From contig CM060172.1 of the NCBI GenBank assembly GCA_030549775.1, positions 54,363,942-54,427,941 on the forward strand: 64,000 bases of DNA, given 5' to 3'. The position numbers and the translations under genes are program-made. Under the pieces are notes generated by a model. That model saw only the letters and a program-made list of their open reading frames with translations. It did not search any database and was not told the origin of the DNA. Source of the stretch: Tamarix chinensis. Lineage: Eukaryota; Streptophyta; Magnoliopsida; Caryophyllales; Tamaricaceae. This document shows positions 46,500-58,799 of this stretch, in pieces (position 1 is the stretch's first letter; each line of letters begins with the position of its first letter).

Positions 46500-47277
46500 C
46501 TTCATTTTTGGGGTTTAATGATGTAGGAGCATTTCCATCGCATTCTTTTAATGTTTAAGAGAAAGACATAACATATTAAGAGATACTACCAACTGTTCTT
46601 GACAATCTTGAACACCTTCATAATAATCTCAATAATGTCTCATTAAGTGATTCTTGTAGGTATTACATATGTTTGTAAGAAGAGAGCTTCACCAATGATA
46701 TCTAATGTACAATATATTGACAATGCAAGGATTATAAAGTTACATGGAAGACAAAGTTATGAGACATAAAGCTTGATTATTTGATTATTTTGTGTATTAT
46801 CATGATTAGGTTTTATGTAGCTTTGATATTTTATGTAAAATTTATCATATCTTTTCATTGTAACTGTAACTCATTTGTGTTGGTTTAACTCTTATTCAAT
46901 TAAGCTGATTGATTTGGGCTTAATTAATTAGAGTTAGGCTTAGCTACATATGTTATATGTGTGTGTGTGTATGCCTTGTAGATTCAGTGGTGGTGAATAA
47001 CCATACAACTGAGCACTTAATGAATAAAGAGATAAATAAAGTATAAACCTCTTAATGAATATATCTTCTTATTTTCTCTTCAAGTGAGAATAATCTCGAG
47101 TGAATTTTAGGAGTTATTCTATAGAAAAATTAGAGGTTTATTTTTATAATTCTTTTTTATCTTGGAGAAGATCATAACCTTCCAACTAAAAGTTACATTT
47201 GAATCGTCCAAACCATCAAGTTTCATATTTATTTGGTAGACTTTGTTGTTCTACAAACGAAACACAAAGATCCTACA
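46500..47277 (+). mobile_element. Gypsy pol-tail plus LTR fragment, copy 4
   Basis: Same layout as 27062-27899: a tail remnant with VLDNLEH and DSCRYYIC (about 46590-46680, with stops), AT-rich untranslated sequence, and an end AAGATCCTACA at 47277. Contains a short (GT)n at about 46957. More decayed than copy 3. Confidence 0.5.
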
Positions 47278-48375
47278 TTTGTGAAAAATATTCATCTATT
47301 ATCTTACACATCATTTAGTATTGTACTTGGTTCTAGGTTAAATATAAGGTTTGATCATTCTTTCCTTAAGTCGCATAGTTAGTCTTTTTAGAGAGTGACG
47401 ACATTGTTTATGGTACTATAGTTTTCTAAAAGTCTTCTTAATTCCACTTTAACATTCTGTACCTCTCAAACACGACTATTATCTTATTCAACTTACACAT
47501 GACCTATTCTTAACAATGTTCTTTGATCTTGTGCTATAACCTATTCTCATTGGTTTTGTACAAGCAACATACAAATATATGGTCCAATACATATTTAATC
47601 ATACTCACTTGTTTGAAATCATAAAAAATCTAAGGGAACCAACAAATTCCCCCTTATTGATTATGATAAACAACTCAAGTTATTTCCCACAAAAATTCAA
47701 GTAAAGACATGCTTTATGGGAACTTAATTAAGATAACACAACGCATATTCAATATTATGTGCAATTTAAGCACTAAAGACCAATGTTAGTTTTGCAATTA
47801 CACTAATTTAAGCACTAGACATGTTCCATCTTACTAGTTTTTTCCAATTCCATCACTTTCTCCTCTATCCGGTCTTTAGTCTGACTCGGGAACTTGTTCC
47901 TCATCTTGAATTTTATGTTCATTATTTTTAGTCACAAACTTCTTTGGATCTCCCTTTCTTTTACTTTTCTTTGATTTTTACTCCTTCTTATTTGATTCTT
48001 TTCATGATTAGAAATCTAAACATCCTTAGGTTTCTCCTTCTTGCTAACAATAATTTCCCCCATTGACACTTTTTTTGTTAGTGGCTCAACTTCTAGTTCA
48101 ATAAAGTGTGCTCTCACAACTTTTTTTTATTGAATGCTAACATTAACAACACCCTCATCCCTCTTTTCTTGCTCAAGAGTTTCTACTTTTTCTCGATATC
48201 ATTTTTGTAGAATTTCCTTTATGGGACCCATCTCTATGTGAATGTCTTGTAGATCAATATTTTTTTCGTTTGATTAGTTCAAAAGCTATAAATTTAAGTG
48301 GTGCCGAGTTTATTGTGGTGGTAGTGGATTTTTTGGCCTTGGTTGGATCCTATTTGGTTTTTCTCTTGCCCATTG
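47278..48375 (-). pseudogene. Possible ORF1-like remnant, unidentified
   Basis: From 48375 leftwards a minus-strand frame begins MGKRKTK with a Lys/Thr-rich start and LKFIAFELIKRKKY. It then degenerates into Glu/Lys-rich pieces (KKSKRKGDPKKFVTKNNEHK near 47960-47900). The style resembles retrotransposon gag or ORF1 N-termini. Family not identified and stops are frequent. Confidence 0.25.
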
Positions 48376-48789
48376 TTCTTTGAGAGGCAGAATAGGGTTC
48401 AGATTAAAGGAGAGAATAGAGTGGAGAGAGTTGTGGATGGCTAGAGTATTTAGAAGATTGTGAACTTAGTTAGGTAAATGAATAAATATAATGAACTTGT
48501 TGATTTATAACTACACTGGGCATACCTAGGATAAAGATAGGCTTACCTCATATTTGGTAGTTCTATCAATTCAAAAATGGTTTGATCATGTAAACCAACC
48601 AAAACAACCAAAACAAATAAAATGAGGGCATCCATGACGGTTTCTCAAAAAGTAAGGATCTATATACATAGGTCTTAATTTGCACTACTATTCTAGGAGC
48701 AACAAGTTCCCTTTGACTCAAAAATGGTTGCATTCTAAGCTTGCCCCAAAAGTTAAAGTATAGCTACTAATGCAAGCTTATGAACCTTT

Positions 48790-49060
48790 GTGGTATAGGC
48801 CTTTTCCTTCCTCCTTCACCATAGGGCTCGTGTTGAGCTGAAAAAAGTCAAATAACCTCTAGAAAATGCCCAACCAAGAAGGAACATCATCCCAGAATCT
48901 TCTAATGATTGGTTAAGTAAAAAAATGAATGATCATGATTTTCAACATCAGATCTACAAAAAAATATAGGACACTGACCCATTAAGGTAGGAAAGTTGGT
49001 CGCTTATGTTAAGCCTTCTAAGAAGTGCAAGATAAAGGAAAAACGAATATCGTTTGGAAA
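48790..49060 (-). pseudogene. LINE RT zinc-binding (zf-RVT) remnant
   Basis: Minus-strand pieces LMGQCPIFFC, SDVENHDHSFFY and SFLVGHFLEV match the layout of the zinc-binding domain after plant non-LTR reverse transcriptases (Cys, Cys, Asp-His, Trp-Leu-Gly). The 3' end of a dead LINE different from the one at 57868. Confidence 0.5.
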
Positions 49061-49439
49061 GATTTTAGACATAGTGATGGAGGTGGGGTTGTTTTTCAGC
49101 ATGGGTAGAGACAATTGTAGGGTGCTGGCAAATTGAACATAGTGATGGAGGTGTCACATTGAAGGTTACTAAATGAGTTGTGGTGGCAATTATTAGAAAG
49201 TAGGTCAGAACATTGGATGAGCTTGTTGGCACGACTATCAAGCGTGAAGTTGGGGCAATATTAAAAGTGTATGACTCATATTTTTGTGGTCTTGGGTCGA
49301 TAAAATTGGTACATATGAGTGTCATTAGAATGACTAGGGGGTCCTTATTTGTGACTCGATTACATCTAGATCTGTTACCTTCTATGAGTCTGAATTCCTT
49401 CTTGATAAAAAGATGGAGCAAGAGAGTTTTTTAGGCCCT

Positions 49440-50200
49440 TCAAATGGGGTAGAAGTTTTTGGTGACCTAGATGGTACATATTCTTCTAGTGATGAGGAAT
49501 CCAGGAAGTAGGCAAAGCAAGTGGGTATTGCTTTAGGCAGAGCTAGTTATACCTTGTATACTATGGGTAGTAGTATTGGTGAGTTGAAGCAAGTGTTAGA
49601 CTCAGATGTTATTTTTTGTGTTGATTTTGCATTATAGTATTCTACTATTGTTGCTAAAGAGATGTGGTCTATTTGGTGGACTCATACATTGGTATGTGAT
49701 GCTTCAGTAGTTATTCTTTTATTGTGTGTCTATGTTATGCTTGTTCCAGCAAAATAAATCTCTAAGGAGAACAAACTAAAGACTTTGGAAGTGCTCAAAT
49801 CTAAAGTAGTTGTGGTGGCTTACTTATTCACTTGTTCATACTCTATAGATGTGAGATGCTTGATGTATGATGTGATTAGTACCAACCATTGTATTGCTCA
49901 TGTTGTGAGCATGTGTGTGGTGAGTCCCTTGAAGAAACCTTGGTTAGGTGTGGTGCATATTATGAGGTACTTGGTGCGTACAGTAGTGGCTTGTATTGAG
50001 TATGTGTTATTAATTGTTTTGTTGACAACTTACTTTGATCTTGTGTGTGGTCTTGATGATCAAAGGTACACTAGTGTGTTAATGTTTGGCCTTAGAGGTT
50101 CTAAGGTTATGTGGTTGGTTATGAGTGGAGCTAATAATGTAATTTGGTTTGGAGTGTTAGCTTGTGAGGCTAGGATGATATAGAGATTTGCTTATGATGT
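49440..50200 (+). pseudogene. Ty1/copia RT-RNase H remnant
   Basis: The frame 49785-50183 shows a copia RNase H entry in degenerate form: SIDVRCLMYDVISTNHCIAH corresponds to the conserved SLMYAMVCTRPDIAH block. HIMRYLVRTV corresponds to the IMRYL motif and VIWFGVLACEARM to the C-terminal ATKEAIWL-like part. Diverged but few stops in this segment; the upstream part (49440-49780) is broken. The associated LTR starts about 50340. Confidence 0.65.
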
Positions 50201-50339
50201 TGATCCAGTGTGTGTGATAACGGAGTCATTGCTTGCTTCTGATCATTTGCTATAAGGGTTTTTTTAGACCTAAGGGTTTTATGATGATATTTTGTTATCT
50301 CATTGATTACTATTACAAATATAATGTCAAGGTAGAGAT

Positions 50340-50900
50340 TGTGAGATCATAACTTGTATTTTTGTGTGTAATCTAGCATGGATTGATGCATACATGTGTT
50401 TAGAGAAGTTTGGAGCCAAAAGAAGATTATGGTAAAAAACATGAAGGCACAATGTTTGTGAACTGACCTATGTTTTCTTAGTATACTTAATCCTGCATTA
50501 TTTTGGCAAAAGTCAAGAGTTCTAGAAAAAATAAGGGGGCTCGTGTTTATGAACATGGACCGTATTTTTTCCTATTTTCTACCGTTCTCTTGTGTTAGTC
50601 ACTTACTTTTATAAATAGATGTATATGAAACCTTAGCAATAAGTGGCACGATGTCAAACCCTATCCAAACCCTCTCCTCTTATATTCTATTGTGATTGTG
50701 AGAGAATTTTGTAATAAGTGTTATTGTGAGAATTGTCTAATTCTCCTTATAATCAATGGTTTTGTATATAGTAAAGATTATATTTATTTTCCCAATTGTT
50801 ATTATATTCTTATTTTTATCTCAATTAGAACTTAGAATTTTCTGATTGCTTGTTAGATTAGGTGTTGGGCTTTCGCATGTGGTGAATTATTTCCCCTACA
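50340..50900 (+). repeat. Putative copia 3' LTR
   Basis: Starts TGTGAGATCAT after a purine stretch AAGGTAGAGAT and ends CCCCTACA. Includes TATAAATAG-like sequence at about 50610 and a plausible poly(A) region. No second copy in the window, so the ends are inferred. Confidence 0.45.
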
Positions 50901-51289
50901 CTAGGAAAGTCATTACGCAAGGACCAAACTTAATTTATAGTTAGATTGGGCATTAAACCGATCTTGATATTAGTTTAATGGTTTCCTAGTCGGACCAATA
51001 GTTTAAATAGGTCGAACAAGTAGTTCAAATGATTCACTAAAAATATGTAAAACATGTATGAATCTATTTGACACTATTATCTAATCCTCAACATTAACTG
51101 CCATAAACCTCAAAATAGCATATTACACCATCATACACATAATCAACTCAAAACATTCATACAAATCATAAAATAACAAAAGTTAACATCAAGTCCATAC
51201 ATATTTAAGACATATATAATAGAACATAGTAAAATCCAATTAAGACACAAATGAAATTGAAATTAATTAATCTATTTATATAACTACTC

Positions 51290-51905
51290 ATCTAAACTAT
51301 ATGGTTTATGCATAATTTCAAACATAATAGAAAATATAGGAGTGACATTTTCAGGCTTGTGATTATTTGCATCATGTTGTTATCCAATTTCATCTTCACT
51401 GTTATCAATAGCTTCCAATATATTTGCACAAGCACCATTAATATGTTGTTAATTAAATGGATAAAAAATGCCATATGATCTTATAAAAATAATATAAGGT
51501 TATGATCTTCATATTTCATACCATCATTTTTCATTGCTTTGAAATCTTAAATAATATAAGAAGCCAATCCATTTATCAACAATTCTATCTCCTCATAATT
51601 TAAGCTAGAAGGCTCATCCAAAAGAATTCAAGTGCCATTTACATCAAACTCATCAAAATTAATTTGATCATAAATTATTTTAATTCAGATTCTACATAAA
51701 AGACAACACAACTACATTATTTAGCAATATGGTTATGTGAAGCAATAACTTTAAATATTAGACATGAAGATGATAATTAAAATTTGAAAGATACATTAAC
51801 AACATACCTTTGTTTCAACCTCAAGTTAGAATGAACAAAGAACAACCATTGATCCTTTGATGCTCTAGTCTATTTCTTTTCTTCAAATGAATATGCTTTA
51901 ATTTT
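51290..51905 (-). pseudogene. Possible hAT transposase C-terminal remnant
   Basis: Minus-strand pieces ATNKIKAYSFEEKK and WLFFVHSNLRLKQR (about 51890-51800) resemble the end of hAT transposases, where a basic segment precedes VHYNLRL. Further left lie FDEFDVNGT and SSLNYEEIELLINGL. Weak evidence with interruptions. Confidence 0.35.
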
Positions 51906-51980
51906 GTTTGTAGCCCGAAGCACTAGTAGTTTGGCTCAAAATAAGAATGACAAGTTATTGTTGATCTCGAGCACCATATC

Positions 51981-53024
51981 TGATGCAAGAACATCCCATA
52001 ATAATATTTCACTAATTAATTTTTCTAAGCTAGGGAATCACAAAATACTCCTAACTTGCATAAAATTAATTAGCTAAATATGAGAAAATAAGTGGATATA
52101 CCAACCCATGCACCAACCATGCATGTATGGTGACATGTCCAGCCCAAGCATAACCAATTATGGTAGCATGTCCATCCCAAGCCCAACCAATTATGGTGGC
52201 ACATCAAGCCCAAGTCCAACCACCTATTTTATTGTCATTGCCAAGTATTATGCCACCTAAGAAGCGAAATCAGCCTTGTTACCAAGCCTATTTAAAAAAA
52301 GAAAAGAAAAAAAGAAGCAAGACAAGTGGATGGTGAAGTAAGTGAGGAAAGTCAACCAAGTCAACTTTAGGTAATAACCATCTCAAGCTAATAACCAACC
52401 CAAGTCAACCCTATCTCTTGGACAAAAGGTTTAACCCCACAAATCGGGGAGTGTTTATTGACTAAAGTAGGATGGTTGATTGATTAAGTATGGGAAGTGA
52501 TTTATTGATTGTACTTTAATAAATTAACTTGTTTGGTTATCAATATGGAGGTATGGGTGTCTAAAATCAGGCCATAACACCCTCCATGTGCTGAACTTAA
52601 TCTAGTTACAATTGAACTCCTTGTTAACATGTATTAGGTAACTAGATTGATTGGAATGCAACTAAGTAGGTAAAGGGAAGGGTAGAATGGGATTTTTGAC
52701 CAAAGGTATGCCACTATAAATATGGGTATCCTCAACACAATGGGACACACTAACACCTTGAATTAAAATCAAAATTTTGAAGCTCTCCTGTTCCCTCTCT
52801 TTAAAGTTGAGTGAAAACTTTATTTTGAGTATAAAATCTCACAATTTTTATCTCAAGTATTGAAACCTTAAGTGATAGTCATGAGTGTTTGATCTTTGGC
52901 TCTACCATAGATCAAATACTATCCTACATCTCATCCCTTCTCTCTTTTAACTTTTGTTGGTCAATTATCCCATAAGCCACAATCTTCCATTAAGCATGTG
53001 CGAACTTATTTAGCATATACATCA
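51981..53024 (+). repeat. Element D 5' LTR
   Basis: 1044 bp, from TGATGCAAGAACATCCC to TATACATCA, with perfect 5-bp inverted ends TGATG/CATCA. Matches 57570-57867 and 62942-63233. Carries a short tandem array at about 52110-52250. Confidence 0.88.
52110..52250. repeat. Short tandem repeat in element D LTR
   Basis: About four units of 33-38 bp with AGCCCAAGCCCAACCAATTA and GGTGGCACATC. Also present in the 3' LTR at about 57715-57815. Confidence 0.75.
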
Positions 53025-53027
53025 AAT

Positions 53028-53040
53028 TGGTATTAGAGCT
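53028..53040 (+). other. Element D primer-binding site
   Basis: TGGTATTAGAGCT, three bases after the LTR; one change from the initiator tRNA-Met PBS core. Confidence 0.85.
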
Positions 53041-53218
53041 TAAGGTTGGGAATTTAGATCATTTTCATCTTCTTGTCTCTTTATTTGCCCCATCTAAACC
53101 CAAACACTTCACACAAAAAATTCTAGCCACCCACCATAATTTTTTGAACCCCTCTTAACCTCTCCTAACCAAACACTTCATCTTTCTCTATTGTTTTCTT
53201 CTTCAAACTCAAGAAACT

Positions 53219-54340
53219 ATGGGTGATGAACAAATCCCAAGAGGCTTGAGCCTTGAAGAGGTGCAAAACTTAATAAGATATCGATCTATTGAAAGCCTCC
53301 AAAACTAAATGAGAAGAGTTCTTAGCATTTTGGAGAATCTTATCCAAAACCCTAACACCCCACAACCAAATACTTCCCCCAAAACTGAGAAGAAGACCCC
53401 ATTTTCACCAACATGAGGTGGTTGGTTCTCGCACAAGTGATGATGCTAGTGATTCCAACTCCTCACCAAGTGATTCCCCATGTGATAGAATAAGGAGACA
53501 TAAAAGGATGGATCATTTTCATGAAACTAAAGTCAAAGTGCCCGAGTTTGATAGATTACTTAATCCATAAGATTTCCTAGAGTGGGATTTGAGGTGCTCT
53601 AAGATGTTTGAAGAAAAGGCTATGATGATGAGAAGAGCTTTAGAATTGCAATCCTTAATCTCAAAGAGCATGCCTCCTTATGGTGGGAAAGCTTTATTCA
53701 CCAAAGGATAAATAAGGGGAAGTCTAAGGTGAAATATTGGTTGAAGATGAAGAAGCTTTTGAGGGAAAGGTTTTTACCCTCATTATACACTCAAGACCTC
53801 TACAACAAGATGGCCTCCTTGAGGCAAAGGTCAATGAGTATTCGAGAATATATCAAGGGTTTTGAGTGGTTGAAGATGAGGTTAGATTTGGACAAAGTAG
53901 AGGATCACATAATATCATGTTTCCTTGGAGGATTAATGAGTGAAATTACATGCAAGGTAGATATGCACAAGAACTACACCTCAGATGAGATTTTTCATCA
54001 AGCCACCAAGATGGAGAAACAAAAGAAGGAGAAGAGAGGATCAAAGTTTACTCAAGGAAGGTTCATGGCCAACACTTCCAAAGAGGCCCCCCATCATCAA
54101 AGACATCCCCTCCTATTTAAAATGTTGAAGTGCAGGAAAGGGGAGGTTTGAACCTAACAAACCAAAGGTCATGAGGTGCTTCAAGTGTCAAGGCCTAGGG
54201 CACTATCAAAACGAGTGTCCTAACAAAATATTTATGAATCTTTTGGACTTGAAGGAGGCATCCCATGAGGAGGAAATAGAAGAGACCAAATCAGTCCACA
54301 AGGAAGAGGAAAAGCAAGAAAAGGCAGCCCAAATGTAGGA
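53219..54340 (+). pseudogene. gag: Element D gag (broken)
   Basis: The start MGDEQIPRGLSLEEVQNL at 53219 is soon broken by stops. The gag core is open at 53729-54151: LRERFLPSLYTQDLYNKMAS, SMSIREYIKGFEWLKMRL and SCFLGGLMSEI. A zinc knuckle at about 54178-54220 is perfect, RCFKCQGLGHYQNECPNK (CX2CX4HX4C), in a different frame from the core, followed by an acidic tail. Confidence 0.82.
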
Positions 54341-54349
54341 GAAGCCCTA

Positions 54350-54867
54350 ATGGTGAGAAGGGTATTGCACACCAATGAGTTCATGAAGGAGGAGATGCAA
54401 CAGGAGAACATTTTTCAAGCCAAGTGCATGATCCTTGGTAAGGTATGTTTCCTTATTATTGATGGAGGTAGTTGTGATAGTGTAACCTTTTACACACACT
54501 TGTGGAGAAACTTAACTTTCCTCCCACTCAACATGACAAACCATATAAGCTATAATGACTTAATAATAGAAGCATGGTTGAAGTGAAAAGGTAAGTTTTA
54601 GTTCATATTTCCATTCGAAAAACCTACCAAGACAATGTGGTATGTGATGTAGTCCCAATGGACTCTTACCATATATTGCTAGGAAGGCCTTGGCAATATG
54701 TTAGGTATGTCCAACATGATGGTAGAAGGAACATTTATTGTTTAAATTTTGCCCAAAAGAACATTTTACTCACACCCCTTAACCCCCATTCCTCATTTGT
54801 TAGGGAGGAACCCAAAAAAAAAGCCTTATTTTTAGATAGCAAGGGGATAGAAAAAGGTGTTAGCTAA
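54350..54867 (+). pseudogene. Element D protease region (broken)
   Basis: MVRRVLHTNEFMKEE, then QENIFQAKCMILGKVCFLII and the active-site segment DGGSCDSV (54350-54586). Continues at 54637-54867 with VCDVVPMDSYHILLGRPWQY. The DGGSC form of the active site and the DVVPM...LLGRPWQ block are typical of one plant gypsy group. A stop separates the halves. Confidence 0.78.
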
Positions 54868-54958
54868 GGCGAAGGTCATGTATTTTTTTTATCATTGCTT
54901 GAAGATAATGAAGGAAGTGGAGGAAGTGACCCATGGGTTAAACCTTTGCTAAGGGAGT

Positions 54959-56300
54959 TTGGGGATTCCCTCTCAAATTATCTACTTAGTGAGATACCCC
55001 TTAAGGGGAATTGAGCACCAAATTGACTTGGTTCCTGGTGCTACACTCCCAAACAAGTATGCCTATAGGTGTAATCCTAAGGAGTCTAAGGAGTTACAAA
55101 AGGAAGTTGACAATTTGTTTCAAAAAGGTTTCATTAGAGAATCTCTTAGTCCTTGTGTGGTACCAACCCCTTTTTTGGTACCAAAGAAGGATGGGAGTAT
55201 AAGGATGTGTGTTAATAGTAGAGCTATCAACAATATCACCATCAAGTATAGGTATCCTATACCTAGACTTGATGACATGTTGGATTTCTTACATGAGGCT
55301 TATGCATTCTCAAAGATTGATTTGATGAGCGGATACTACAAAATTAGGGTAAAGGAGGGAGATGAATGGAAGAGTGTTTTTAAGACTAAGGGAGGATTAT
55401 ATGAATGGATGGTGATGCTTTTTAGTCTCTCAAATACTCCCGGCACCTTCATAAGGCTCATAGATGAAGTTCTTAGGCCCCTTATCTCTAAATTTGTTGT
55501 AGTGTACTTTAATGATATACTTGTGTACTCCTCTAGTAGTGAAGACCATGTAAAGCATTTAAGGCTTGTACTTTCAACCCTTAGGAACAACAAGATGTAT
55601 GGAAAGTTAGAGAAGTGTAACTTTTTTGTACCAAAAGTCACCTTCCTTGGGTTTGTTGTATCTCAGGATGGTATTTCAATGGATGAGTCAAAGGTGGAGG
55701 TAATAAGGTCATGGACTACACCCACATCCATTACCCACGTTCAATACTTTCATGGACTTACCTCATTTTATAGGAGGTTCATAAAAGAATTTAGCACTCA
55801 TTTGGTCCCTATCACTGGGTGCCTTAAGAAGGAAGAATTCAATTGGACACCTACAACCCAAGAAGCATTTGAAGTGATCAAGGGAAAGCTAAGTGAGGCC
55901 CCCATCTTGAGGCTACTATATTTCACTAAAGTTTTTTAAGTTAAATTTGATGCAATCAGAGTTAGGATTAGAGCAGTCCTACTACAAGTACACAAGCCAA
56001 TAACCTATTTTAGTGAGAAGCTCAATGGATCAAGATCTAAATATAGCACGTATGATAAGGAGTTTTATGCTAATATTATGACTCTAGATCATTGGTCTCA
56101 TTATCTAAGGCCCACATAATTTATATCACATACCAATCATGATTCTCTAAAGTATACAAATAGGCAACATAAGATCAACCCTAGGCATGCTAGGTGGATA
56201 GAGTTTTTATAATCCTTATCTTTTAGAGCACAACATATGAGTGGAAAAACCAATGTAGTAGTTGATGCCCTCTTTATAATGCATTATATATTTTCCTTAT
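54959..56300 (+). pseudogene. Element D reverse transcriptase and RNase H (broken)
   Basis: The longest open frame in the window (326 codons, 54959-55939). RT motifs in order: IRESLSPCVVPTPFLVPKKD, GSIRMCVNSRAIN, FSKIDLMSGYYKIRV, MLFSLSNTPGTF, and the catalytic box VVYFNDILVYS, where the first catalytic aspartate of the usual YFDD is asparagine. It continues through LGFVVSQDGI and FHGLTSFYRRFIKEF to the RNase H entry. After a stop, RNase H resumes (AVLLQVHKPITYFSEKLNG, YDKEFYA, about 55950-56120) with further stops. Confidence 0.88.
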
Positions 56301-56459
56301 TAGATGCTCAAGTCCTAAAGTTTGGATGCTTGAAGGAGATACATAAGGAGGATGAAGACTTTCCAAGCTACCTTGAAGACCGAGACAAGATTTGAAGTCC
56401 CTATGTCATACAAGATGGATTCCTCTCCAAGAATACTAAGCTTTGAATCCAGAATAGTC

Positions 56460-57575
56460 CCATTCGAGAGTTGTTGATATGAAAAGCACATGGAGGTGGG
56501 CTAGTCAGACATTTTAGGATCAACAAGACCTATGATGTACTTTATGAACACTCTTATTAGCCTAAGATGATAAGTGATGTACATAGAATCATATCTAGAC
56601 GTTCTACCTATCAAAAGTCCAAGAGTAACTTCACCAAGGACTCTATGCTCCATTTCATGTCCCTTGTCAACTTTGGGACCATGTGAGTATGGACTTCATA
56701 GTGGTTTTTCCTAAAACTCAAAGGCAAAATGACACCATTATGGTAGTGGTGGCTTAGTTTTCTAATATGGCTTACTTCATCCCTTGTCATAAAACAAATG
56801 ATACCTCTTATATAGCTGATATATTCTTTAAAGAAATAGTAAGGTTGTATGATATTCCCAAGTCCATTTTATTGGATAAAGATACCAAGTTCCTTATCTA
56901 TTTATGAAAAACTTTGTGGAGGTTGGTTGGTACTAAGCTCTATTTAGTACTACCTACCACCCACAAACGGATGGCTAAACCAAAGTCATCAACTAGACCT
57001 TAAATAATATCGTGCGTCGCTAGGTACACAAATCACTCAAGGATTGGGACCTTAAGCTTCCTTGTATCAAATTCCCATACAATAGATCCCCCACATAATC
57101 CACTGACCATACGCCTTTTGAAATTGTGTATGGTGTCAACCCTGTCACTCCCATCAAACTCATTATGCTTCCTATCAGGATCCAAACAAAATTTGAATCC
57201 AAAGATAGAATTCAAGCCTTCAAGAAATTACATGAGCAAGTCAGAGTAAGAATAGATAAGGTCAATGAAATAAATAAAAGGAAGACCAACCAATATTGAA
57301 GAGAACCAAATTTTTTAACTAGGAGATCTCATGTGGCTACATCTTAGAGAAATGAAAGGTTTCCCACCAAAAGAAGAAAAAAAACAGGCTTATGCCAAGA
57401 AGTGATGGAGAGTTCAAGGTTCTTGAGAAGATTGGAATTAATGCTTATTGGCTTGAGATACCACCAGACATGAAAAAGATATCAAACATATTTAATGTGG
57501 GTGATCTACTCCCTTACCTTCGTAATAAGCCAGACTCTGATAAGGAGGACTCTCCTAAGACGAGGAGGATGATGT
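56460..57575 (+). pseudogene. Element D integrase (broken)
   Basis: Zinc-binding and core parts at 56480-56940 are badly broken. The core end is clear at 56940-57140: FSTTYHPQTDG, then KDWDLKLPCIKFPYNRS and PFEIVYGVNPVTPIKLIMLP. The C-terminus at 57392-57577 reads MPRSDGEFKVLEKIGINAYW, then ISNIFNVGDLLPYLRNKPDS and a stop at the LTR border. No chromodomain. Confidence 0.78.
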
Positions 57576-57867
57576 AGAAGTATCCCATAATAATATTTTA
57601 CTAATTAATTTTCCTAATTTAAGGGATCACAAAATACTCTTAACTTGAATAAAATTAATTAGCTAAATATGAAAAAAAAAAGTGGACATAGGAGCCCATG
57701 CACTAACCATGCATGCACGGTGGCACGTCCAGCCCAAGTAAAACCAATTATGATATAATGTCAAGCCCAAGCCCATCCAACTCTGGTGGCACATCAAGCC
57801 TAAGTCCAACCAACTATTTTATTGTTATTTACAAGTATTATGCCACCTAAGAAGCCAAATCAGCCTT
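57570..57867 (+). repeat. Element D 3' LTR, left piece
   Basis: Begins TGATGTAGAAGTATCCC, matching the 5' LTR from 51981. Interrupted by the LINE at 57868. The pol stop codon lies just inside its start. Confidence 0.85.
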
Positions 57868-57943
57868 TTTTTTTGTAAGTAAGTAGATTTTATTACTACT
57901 AAAAATGAAGATATGTACAAACTAAATTAGACCACCAAATCAT

Positions 57944-58480
57944 CTATATAATCCTTCCATTGGTCATATTTATTGACTCGGTGAGGGGAAAAATCCTACT
58001 TGACACAACAAAGCATATATCTTTAAGAAGTAGATGAGAGTGTCGAGATTTATTACTAAAAATTCTAGAATTTCTTTCCTGCCAAATAGACCCTATGAAT
58101 GTGATAAATAGGGTTCTGAGTATGTCCTTATTCATCTTGCATTGCTTTTCATTTTTAGCCAAGATCTTCAGTTCTGTCTTCCATGATTGGATATGATCTC
58201 TCTTGTTAAAAGATTTTCTAATCATCTTCCAAATCTACTAACTATATGGGCAGTCAAACATAAGGTGCTTGATGTCCTCCTCTTTCCTTGTAGTGCATAG
58301 GTTACACTCCCTATCCTCAAGAAGGTTTAGATACTTCAGTCTCACCTTGGTCATCAATTTTTTTTGAATGGCAACCCATGTAATAAATTGGTGCTTGGGA
58401 TCAACCAAACCACACCACCGAATAGACCACCACCAAACTTCTTTACCTTTGTGTCTAGCTAGATCATAAATTTCCTTTAT
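57944..58480 (-). pseudogene. LINE ORF2 zinc-binding C-terminus (broken)
   Basis: zf-RVT region: a Trp-rich stretch and a CNLCTTRKEEDIKHLMFDC-like arrangement around 58330-58230, then frame 58225-57944 with MIRKSFNKRDHIQSWKTELK and FITFIGSIWQERNSRIF. Confidence 0.7.
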
Positions 58481-58799
58481 ACTTTAAGATCCATCATTCT
58501 TTAAGATTTTTTTCAAATACTGAGAATCAGAGAAGAAACCTTAAAACTATTGTCTGAGATTGAAGATTTACTGCAACTACCAATAGCACTTATGAACTAA
58601 AGTGAAAGACCACAAAAATTGAGTGTTTAGATAAATAGAATGAACACATTTAACCTAAAGAGAGTCATTTTTGCATCATAAGTTCCAAAGAATTTTTCCC
58701 ACTACCACTTTATTCCATTGATGCGCATCAATTAAGCCCAGACCACCCTCCCTCTTTGGTAAGCAAACTTGCTTCCAAGCTACCAAGGCTTTCCTTGAA

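Noticed and set aside
49065..49434. 118-codon minus-strand frame and the opposite 73-codon plus-strand frame
   Set aside because: Neither shows a family motif. They lie between a LINE zf-RVT remnant and a copia remnant and overlap each other; chance frames are likely.
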